Assembly (NCBI GenBank): GCA_002922725.1
Contig: PNEW01000010.1
Coordinates: 1 to 35,230 of the forward strand
Source of the DNA: Verrucomicrobia bacterium Opi.OSU.00C
GTDB taxonomy: Bacteria; Verrucomicrobiota; Verrucomicrobiia; Opitutales; PNEW01
DNA length: 35,230 nucleotides
Reading direction: 5' to 3'
A program made the translations under genes and the position numbers. Positions 28,073 through 35,230 of the stretch are shown in pieces. The first letter of the stretch is position 1. Each line of letters opens with the position of its first letter. A model generated the notes under the pieces. The model saw only the letters and a list, made by a program, of their open reading frames with translations. It was not told the DNA's origin and did no database searches.

Positions 28073-28966
28073 TTGTTTAACATACACCATTTCATGACTG
28101 AAACCTACCTACTGGAAAATCTTAAAACCAGCGATTATAGTGAAGTAGCTAAAGCGGTTTTAGAAATTCAGTCTGAAGTGTTCCCAAAGGTTGATGCGTC
28201 AATGATCTCTGGATTGTTTAAAGACGTAACAGCAATGTTTAAAGGTAATTTTTGGAATTATCAGGCGATGGACACAGTTTACCACGACTTGGAACACACC
28301 TTACGGGTAACGCTTTGTTGGGTTCGAATGGTCGCTAACAGAAATCAACTCCATATCAAACCTGTAATAACAGACAAGAATTTTATCATAGGGCTACATG
28401 GGATAATCCTTCACGATATAGGGTTCCTAAAAGAAAATGGCGACCATGAAGGTACGGGTGCAAAATTTACCTTTGTACATGAGAAACGTAGTTGCGAGTT
28501 GGCATCTTTATACCTGAAAAAAAAGGGGTGGAATAAACGAGATATCTCTGCCGTCCAACACCTCATTAGTTGCACCGGGCCACGTAGTGTTATCGATGCT
28601 GTTTCCTTTAATAACAAACTTGAACGCATTATGGGTGAATCTGTATGCAGTGCTGACTATATTGGCCAAATGAGTGATCCTGCATATTTGCAAAAATTGC
28701 CTGCATTATTCCTAGAATTTGAAGAATCTGATAATTATCATAATATCCCCGTCGAAAACCGTATGTTTAAGAATACTGAAGAGCTTATCCGTGGTACTCC
28801 AGAATTTTGGAAAAATTTAGTAATCCCAAAACTGAAAAAGGAATGTCATGGCTTTTATAAATATCTCTCCCATCCATACCCTGACGGGATCAATCCATAT
28901 TTAAAAAAGATTGAGCATCATGTAAAAACTATCGAAAAAGATCTAAAAACCGCGTCAGTGGAATAA
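28073..28966 (+). CDS. HD-domain phosphohydrolase-like protein
   Basis: VYHDLEHTLRV, IILHDIGFLKENGDHEG, VCSADYIGQMSD. The true start may be ATG at 28094. Confidence 0.75.
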   Translation: MFNIHHFMTETYLLENLKTSDYSEVAKAVLEIQSEVFPKVDASMISGLFKDVTAMFKGNFWNYQAMDTVYHDLEHTLRVTLCWVRMVANRNQLHIKPVITDKNFIIGLHGIILHDIGFLKENGDHEGTGAKFTFVHEKRSCELASLYLKKKGWNKRDISAVQHLISCTGPRSVIDAVSFNNKLERIMGESVCSADYIGQMSDPAYLQKLPALFLEFEESDNYHNIPVENRMFKNTEELIRGTPEFWKNLVIPKLKKECHGFYKYLSHPYPDGINPYLKKIEHHVKTIEKDLKTASVE

Positions 28967-29104
28967 ACATTTTGAGAAACGGGGTTTAAAAATTGGAAAT
29001 AATTAAGTGGGTAACTTATTGTATAGGTTCTAAATTTACCCTATCTTCCCCTCTAATTGGATATATCTTTTATATCGTATATTTTTATTCAGAGACGAAG
29101 CTTT

Positions 29105-29123
29105 AATGCTTAATTTAAGCATT
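29105..29123. terminator. Possible terminator palindrome between convergent genes
   Basis: AATGCTTAA-T-TTAAGCATT perfect inverted repeat, 8 nt past the RidA stop. It is AT-rich, so weak. Confidence 0.35.
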
Positions 29124-29130
29124 TCTTAAA

Positions 29131-29595
29131 TTACTCTTCGATTTCAAAAATAGCTTCGATCTCGACAGGAATATTTCCTGGCAATACGACCATTCCCACA
29201 GCACTACGGGCACCTATTCCACATTCTTTTCCAAATACTTCGCCAAATAGTTCGCTGCATCCATTTATGACCGCCGGATGTTCCTGAAATTCAGGGGTGC
29301 TGTTAACCATGCCGAGTAGCTTTATAAGCCGACTAACTCGATCTAGAGTTCCAAGATTTGAGCGTAAGGTTGCCAGTATTGAAAGTCCTACCTGTCGTGC
29401 CGCCATTTGTCCAGCATCAAGAGTTAAATCATCACCTACCCTCCCTACAATCATCGATCCATCCAACTTTACAGGGCCGTGTCCAGATACATAAGCTATT
29501 TTTCCTGCAATTACTAATGGTTTGTAAACACCAGCTGGTTTGGATACTGGGGGGAGTTCAAGGTTTAGTTCAGAAATTCTGGCTTCCGCACTCAT
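29131..29595 (-). CDS. RidA/YjgF family protein
   Basis: IAYVSGHGPV, DAGQMAARQVGLSILATL, GIGARSAVGMVVLPGNIPVEIEAIFE. Confidence 0.93.
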   Translation of the reverse strand: MSAEARISELNLELPPVSKPAGVYKPLVIAGKIAYVSGHGPVKLDGSMIVGRVGDDLTLDAGQMAARQVGLSILATLRSNLGTLDRVSRLIKLLGMVNSTPEFQEHPAVINGCSELFGEVFGKECGIGARSAVGMVVLPGNIPVEIEAIFEIEE

Positions 29596-29828
29596 AGCTA
29601 TATTAATGTTTGAAGTTTCTCTTTATTAAAGGGACCTCTTGAATACGCACCTCGCGGTATTCCAACAACTGAATATCTACATCTGAATAGAACATAAATT
29701 AGATTATTGAAGAAAGAGAGATTGTTCTTCCCTTAAACCTAAAGCAAGTAATTTTATAACTATTTGTCATGAGTCATAACTATGTTATTCGGATGCTAGG
29801 TTCTCTTTTACCACCCATCAATTATAAC

Positions 29829-31730
29829 TTAATTATCGAATATTGAACTGTAAATTTTAATTTTTTCTTCAAAATCAGGCCGAAGCATGTGTTCTACTAA
29901 AGTAAAGTAATAACTGTCGCAGGGAAGGCCCGCTTCTATTCCTTTCTCAACAGCATGTTTTTGAGCGACAATAGTCTGCTTAAGTAACTTCACACCCTCC
30001 TGAGCATGTTCCACTTCTCGTGTATTGAGAAAAGAGCCGAATTTATTCATTGCCGACTGTTGCAAGTACATAACATGCAGTTCTGCTGCTTCAAATCGCG
30101 TACGTCTAATTTCTCTTTCTGCCAATTCACATAGCTGTGTTGACCATTCAGGTGAAATAGCTTCTTTAAGACAGTTCGCGTTATCATTCATCCTTATCGA
30201 TGCTTTTTCATAACCTTGAGCTATTATTTTCCCAAAATCTGTTGTTGTTTCAGGAAGCCAGCGGTAATCAAAATAAATTTTGAGGTCATGGTCGCAAGTC
30301 AACAAAGCCTGTTCATAGATCTGCCCTCGCTTAGTTAAGTAATTACACCAGGGTGTGGATTGTCCAGGTGCAATGCGCTTAGCAAGGTTTTCGATGTACA
30401 ATTCTGCCGTGATATTTCTATCCCAATGTGATTTTGCAAAGAGAAGCATATTGTAATCAGGTGCGATCGATGGACCCCCTACCTGTAATGACATATGACA
30501 TTCTATTTTTCTTTCCTCATATAGATACATATCTGCGATTATTATCGTGGGTAAAAAAGGATAGATTCCACGAAAAAGTATTTGATCAAAATAATATTCA
30601 AAAGTGTGCGCATCATCAACTCCTTCAAATTTGTGCATCCATGCCCTCAGGGCTTCAGAGTAAACCCGATTCCGCTTGCAAGATGGATTGTCTAAAGCAT
30701 GTCCGTAACATCTTTCACGGGGGGCAAAAAGCAGAAAGCATCCTTTTGAAACATCAATCTGGGTTCCTGGGAATAGCGTATCATGGTAAGCCAGTACAGA
30801 TATGCGCAAAGGTGAATTTTCTTCTTCTATAACTTCGACCAGACTCCTCATAGCTAACATTGACTGGTCTGACGGCGATAATGCTCGACTGGTTGGTGAA
30901 AAACACCACCCGCCTCCAGGTAAATCATCCGCCCATTTATGGATCGCGTAAATCCCCTTAAGTAAACCTAATTCATGGCGAAATCTTCTTTTTACTTCTG
31001 TTCGCGCTTCCTCATTCGTGACACAATAATTTAAATCGTTTGAACGTTGCCCATTAAAATCAGTTGGCTGCACCATACGATACCACTCAGGATTTTCACG
31101 AAAGTGTTCCCGAGCAATTAGTTTTGATAGATCGTGACCACCAACCTCCAGGCGTAATCCCAGTTCTTCCGCTAATGAAAGATCATCCATCTCATGTCTA
31201 AGCGCATTGAATCGTAGTTTTGCATAAAATCTCAACCATTCTTCATCCGTAAAATCTCCCGCATTTTTCCCTTCCCAAAAAATACCTCGGTAAGGAAACC
31301 GGGGATTGATAATCTCATCCCCTATAAAAAGCGTGGCGAGTTGATCATAAGTAGGTGCCCACTCCCCGCCTAAACCAGGATAAAGAAAAAGGTACCCTAA
31401 CCGTTCCGCTAGATCATAAGTCCCGTTAAGAATTCCCTTTGCCGAAGGTGAGCTTATCGTAAGCTCTGCTTTGGAAACGGTAATCCGATAGGCATCTTTA
31501 CCCATCTTCTTACCGTGTACCTCTGGTATTTTTGATACCGTTCCGGAAACTGATAACTGAAGAGAAAAATATACCTCACTTAACTCCTTATTAACTTTTT
31601 CGATCTTAACTCCACTACGATTGAGAAGACGTTCCATTTCAGTAACCGCATAATGATAGCAGCTTGAACTCCCTCTATAATGATTAATCAAGGTTATTTT
31701 TTTCGGAATACATAAATAATCGTTACCCAC
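29829..31730 (-). CDS. DUF4838-like, glycosidase-related protein
   Basis: Alpha-glucuronidase-N-like region (SSPSAKGILNGTYDLAERLGYLFLYPG), then a TIM-barrel-like region (PYRGIFWEGKN..FNALRHEMDD). Confidence 0.7.
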   Translation of the reverse strand: MGNDYLCIPKKITLINHYRGSSSCYHYAVTEMERLLNRSGVKIEKVNKELSEVYFSLQLSVSGTVSKIPEVHGKKMGKDAYRITVSKAELTISSPSAKGILNGTYDLAERLGYLFLYPGLGGEWAPTYDQLATLFIGDEIINPRFPYRGIFWEGKNAGDFTDEEWLRFYAKLRFNALRHEMDDLSLAEELGLRLEVGGHDLSKLIAREHFRENPEWYRMVQPTDFNGQRSNDLNYCVTNEEARTEVKRRFRHELGLLKGIYAIHKWADDLPGGGWCFSPTSRALSPSDQSMLAMRSLVEVIEEENSPLRISVLAYHDTLFPGTQIDVSKGCFLLFAPRERCYGHALDNPSCKRNRVYSEALRAWMHKFEGVDDAHTFEYYFDQILFRGIYPFLPTIIIADMYLYEERKIECHMSLQVGGPSIAPDYNMLLFAKSHWDRNITAELYIENLAKRIAPGQSTPWCNYLTKRGQIYEQALLTCDHDLKIYFDYRWLPETTTDFGKIIAQGYEKASIRMNDNANCLKEAISPEWSTQLCELAEREIRRTRFEAAELHVMYLQQSAMNKFGSFLNTREVEHAQEGVKLLKQTIVAQKHAVEKGIEAGLPCDSYYFTLVEHMLRPDFEEKIKIYSSIFDN

Positions 31731-32043
31731 TCTTTAAACCCCCAAAATATTGATCATACTTCTTTTATTATCACAAAAGAGCTCTTATCTTATTTAAACG
31801 CTGATTATTGCCACAAATTATGCCAATAGATTAGCCTGAAAATTGCGACCAGAATTTTAAGTGAGTTTATATACTTTGGGTATTATTTCCTATTCTGTTC
31901 CACAATTTCATTCCAATACCAAACCACTATTAATGGGTATATTTTACTCTATTACTTGATTTCTTACCTAGGAAATCTTAATTTTAAAATTCATGATCTC
32001 TTTCCTCTAAGGAGGGAGGTTCAATTATATTGGTAATTATAAG

Positions 32044-32799
32044 ATGAAAAAAATTTTGATAACTGGTATGAGTGGGTTGGTGGGTGGGATATTACGTAAA
32101 CATCTTGAACAAAACGAAGCCTATGTGCTTAGTGCTTTAAATCGAAGAGATGTTGAGGGCGTACCTACCACCCAAGCAGATCTCGGTGACCTGGACGCGA
32201 TTAAACCTGCTTTTATAGGACAAGATGTAGTTGTTCATCTAGCAGCACAAATTGAAGAGAATGATTTAGATTCTATGCTGCGTATTAATGTCATGGGGAC
32301 TTACAATGTTTTCGAAGCGTCAAGATTGGCAGGTGTTAAACGAATTGTTTATGCCAGCTCAGTAGCGACTTGTGCGGGGTGGACAAAGGAAGCGCCTTAT
32401 GAAGCTATATTTGCTGGTCGATATAACGAGGTCCCTGAAAAATGGCCCATGCTAACCCATGATATGGTTAGACCTATCGGTCTATATGGATCATCGAAAG
32501 TATGGGGCGAAGCACTGGCTCGTCATTATGCTGACGCTTATGACATTTCCATTCTCTGTGTACGTTTAGGTCGGGTACGCAAAGAAAACCGACCTGTTGA
32601 AATTCACGAGTACGCTGCTTTTCTGAGCCACCAGGACGCAGCAAATTTTCTTCATCGTTGTATCGACGCACCTTATTGTTTGAAATATGATATATTCTTC
32701 GCCTCATCAAATAACAAATGGGGAATTAGGGATATAGAGCATCCACGTAAAGTTTTAGGATATGTACCTCAAGATTCCGCTGAAGATTACAGACAATGA
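32044..32799 (+). CDS. NAD-dependent epimerase/dehydratase (extended SDR)
   Basis: ILITGMSGLVGGILRKHL, VVVHLAAQ, IVYASSVAT, YGSSKVWGE. Confidence 0.93.
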   Translation: MKKILITGMSGLVGGILRKHLEQNEAYVLSALNRRDVEGVPTTQADLGDLDAIKPAFIGQDVVVHLAAQIEENDLDSMLRINVMGTYNVFEASRLAGVKRIVYASSVATCAGWTKEAPYEAIFAGRYNEVPEKWPMLTHDMVRPIGLYGSSKVWGEALARHYADAYDISILCVRLGRVRKENRPVEIHEYAAFLSHQDAANFLHRCIDAPYCLKYDIFFASSNNKWGIRDIEHPRKVLGYVPQDSAEDYRQ

Positions 32800-33709
32800 C
32801 TAGAATTGACGGAATTGTCCCTATCATTCCAGTACCTTTTAACAAGGACGAATCTATAAATTTTTCAGATCTTAAAAGACTTGTGAAATATTGCGTGTCA
32901 TCAGGCGCATCGGCAGTTTGCCTCCCGGCTTATGCCAGTGAATTTTATAAATTGTCTGAAAATGAACGTGAAATGGTTATAGGTATAGCGGTAGAAGCAT
33001 CAGCCAATAAAATACCGGTAATTGGTCAAGCAAACCATGTATCTAGTCATATCGCTTGTGAAATGGCAAAACGCTATCAGGAACTAGGGGTGGATATAAT
33101 ATCAACGGCAGTTCCTCGTCTTTTCCCTTTAAATGAAAATGATATTATGATCCATTTAGGTCGAATCGCAGAATCGATTTCTCTACCTTTATTAGTACAG
33201 GATTTTAATCCAGGTGGCCCCACAATAGGAGCACAATTTATACAAAATTTTAACACAAGCCACCCTAATTTTACTTACATTAAACTGGAAGAACCATTGT
33301 TTGTTAATAAGCTAATCGCTATACGCGATCTTGTGAATGATCGGATTGGGGTCCTAGAAGGATGGGGGGGGGGTACTACATGTTAGAATTAATTCCTCAT
33401 GGACTGCACGGAGTAATGCCCGGAGTGGCGCTCCTTGAACCACTCAACCGCATCTTTCACTTAGCCAAAAAAGGAGATATGGAAAACGCAATGACGCAAA
33501 TGGGACAATTATTACCCTTTATTAATTACACTTTGCAAAACCTTGAATTATTTCTCCAATTAGAAAAACGCATACTTGCTAGAAGAGAAATAATTGAACA
33601 TCCCATAGTACGCGCTTCAACTTATACGCTAAGTGAAGCGGAATTGGACTATTCAGACCTACTTATAAAGCATGTATTAAAGGCTCTACCTGGGTCCCCA
33701 GACTCATAA
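32796..33709 (+). CDS. DapA/NAL-superfamily aldolase, frameshifted at a G10 tract
   Basis: IVPIIPVPFNKDESINFSDLKRLVKYCVSSGASAVCLPAYASEFYKLSENER, FTYIKLEEP (Schiff-base Lys region). The C-terminal part LELIPHGLHGVMPG is in another frame after 33364-33373. Confidence 0.85.
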
Positions 33710-33883
33710 ATACATGTGATCCTGTTAGAATCAATACACCTTATGATCACTATATCTTTAATCAAATTTTATGAAATATGAAATAGATTTGTGAATTAAA
33801 AAATATAGCTTCCACTATGTTATTTCTCTATTGGTTTTCAATTCCTAGAAGGTATTTATGGGCAATCTCCTTACTTTTATAAT

Positions 33884-33960
33884 GCGCCGCTAGCTCAATT
33901 GGATAGAGCACCTGACTTCGGATCAGGATGTTGGGGGTTCGAGTCCCTCGCGGCGTGCCA
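33884..33960 (+). tRNA. tRNA-Arg (anticodon TCG)
   Basis: Cloverleaf: acceptor GCGCCGC/GCGGCGT, D-arm tagctcaattggatagagca, anticodon stem-loop CCTGA CTTCGGA TCAGG, T-arm with GGTTCGAGTCC, encoded CCA. Confidence 0.95.
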
Positions 33961-34052
33961 TTTATATTCAACAGGTTACAAATATTGATATTTATTAGAT
34001 ACTTTACCATCCATCACTTGTCCGCCACTTTTAGACCCCTATTACCGTATTT

Positions 34053-35108
34053 ATGATAGATCATTCCGAAGTTCCCGGAACGGTAATTTCTCACAGCCCA
34101 GCCAGTAGCCAAGCTTTCATCGGTTCTCCTACTCTGAGTGTTCTTGCTAACGGTAATTACGTCGCCGTTCATGACTTTTTTGGACCAGGGACAGAAGACA
34201 ATGAAATGGCCGTCTTCGGCTCTGATGACAGAGGGGAAAACTGGAAGCAGCTTTCCCGTTTTAAAGGGCAGTGGTGGTCCACCCTTTTCCTTCATAAAGA
34301 TGCTCTCTATCTAATAGGCACCAGTCGCGAATATGGTGACGTCGTTATTCGCAGATCCAAGGATGGAGGAAATACATGGACGGACCCTAAAGATGGAGAT
34401 ACCGGGCTCATCCGTGACGATGCACATTATCATTGTGCACCGGTCCCCTTATTGATTCATAACGGAAGAATCTGGCGTGCCTATGAGTTGGCAGAAGGAG
34501 AACGTCCTCAATGGTCAGTGCTCGTTTTTTCGATCGCATTGGATGCAGATCTGCTCAAAGCAGATAACTGGCGTATAAGTAAACCGTTTAAATATGACTG
34601 GCCCGGTTCCAAGTGGATCGAGTGGATCGAGGGAAACATTATTTTAACCCCAGAAAAGAAGCTCGTCAACATTCTGAGAGCTAACGGGGAAGGAGCCGAC
34701 AAAGCGGCGATCGTGCACATATCGAATGACGGTTTGGATCTTTCGCACGATCGCGACAAAGACATCATTCACTTTCCGGGGGGCAGCTCTAAATTTACCA
34801 TCCGATATGACGAAAAGACTTCGCGTTACTGGTCCATCGGAAGTAAACAAAGCAACCCAAAAGCTTACCGTAATATACTCGTTCTCACTTCATCATGGGA
34901 CCTTTGGAACTGGAATGTTGAAGGAATACTTCTCCAGCACCTCGATGAGGTATATCACGCCTGGCAATATGTAGACTGGCTATTTGAGGGTAATGATATT
35001 ATTGCTGCGTCGAGAACGGCTTACGACGATGGGCTAGGTGGTGCGGCCACAGCCCATGATGCTAACTACCTTACTTTTCATCGTATTAATAATTTCCGTG
35101 TTTTTTAA
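34053..35108 (+). CDS. BNR-repeat/sialidase-like beta-propeller protein
   Basis: Asp-box motifs SDDRGENW and SKDGGNTW, with sialidase-like spacing. Confidence 0.8.
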   Translation: MIDHSEVPGTVISHSPASSQAFIGSPTLSVLANGNYVAVHDFFGPGTEDNEMAVFGSDDRGENWKQLSRFKGQWWSTLFLHKDALYLIGTSREYGDVVIRRSKDGGNTWTDPKDGDTGLIRDDAHYHCAPVPLLIHNGRIWRAYELAEGERPQWSVLVFSIALDADLLKADNWRISKPFKYDWPGSKWIEWIEGNIILTPEKKLVNILRANGEGADKAAIVHISNDGLDLSHDRDKDIIHFPGGSSKFTIRYDEKTSRYWSIGSKQSNPKAYRNILVLTSSWDLWNWNVEGILLQHLDEVYHAWQYVDWLFEGNDIIAASRTAYDDGLGGAATAHDANYLTFHRINNFRVF

Positions 35109-35211
35109 AAGCCTGGAATAATCTGAATTTCATTACCCTGTATGCGGCGAGGGTAGTTGAAAAGGTGCGGGGCCTGCATTTTGGCATTTATATTTTTCCA
35201 AAGTGCCAGGC

Positions 35212-35230
35212 CTGTCTCTTATACACATCT
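35212..35230 (-). other. Nextera mosaic-end adapter (library artefact)
   Basis: Exact CTGTCTCTTATACACATCT at the contig end. Confidence 0.98.

Noticed and set aside
28073-28966. HD protein as PhnZ-type phosphonate oxygenase
   Set aside because: It contains HD motifs but is longer, on the opposite strand to phnA, and I see no PhnZ-specific signature; kept as a generic HD protein.
33828-34010. 60-aa ORF on the minus strand with ...RGTRTPNILIRSQVLYPIEL
   Set aside because: Classic spurious ORF antisense to a tRNA; the tRNA-Arg lies on the + strand at 33884-33960.
34612-34632. 9-bp tandem repeat TGGATCGAG x2 in the sialidase-like gene
   Set aside because: In-frame (WIEWIE), only two copies; too short to interpret.
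1-35230. CRISPR array, IS element, prophage or integron
   Set aside because: No regularly spaced repeats, transposase, integrase or phage structural genes were seen; the tRNA-Arg has no visible integrase or attachment repeat beside it.

Overview
The 35.2 kb, AT-rich bacterial window carries Nextera mosaic-end adapter sequence at both termini, so it is an adapter-bounded contig. From left to right it contains: (a) a frameshifted MobA/MocA-like nucleotidyltransferase. (b) An Opp/Dpp-type ABC transporter with intact OppC, OppD and OppF but only a decayed OppB remnant. (c) A CusF-like/SCO1 fusion protein. (d) An unusual + strand locus: Mrp-type ATPase lacking the usual CxxC, Zn-ribbon/PCP_red protein, radical SAM-SPASM/PCP_red protein, double-USP protein with a Zn ribbon and three PCP_red-like repeats, and a GNAT protein. 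By eye, five PCP_red-like modules are spread over three consecutive genes. This is the strongest candidate for an undescribed system. (e) A HpcH/HpaI aldolase. (f) A minus-strand respiratory cluster: two cupredoxin-like proteins, an aa3-type heme-copper oxidase, an orphan CydA-like protein without CydB and with a divergent GRQPW region, and three membrane-associated c-type cytochromes, one fused to an EB_dh-like heme domain. (g) A MOSC protein, an amidohydrolase, an alcohol dehydrogenase and a phosphonoacetate hydrolase (phnA) interrupted at an A7 tract. (h) HD-domain, RidA, DUF4838-like, SDR, DapA-like (broken at a G10 tract) and BNR/sialidase-like genes, plus a tRNA-Arg(TCG). Domain assignments come from reading translations by eye. 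No database search was run.
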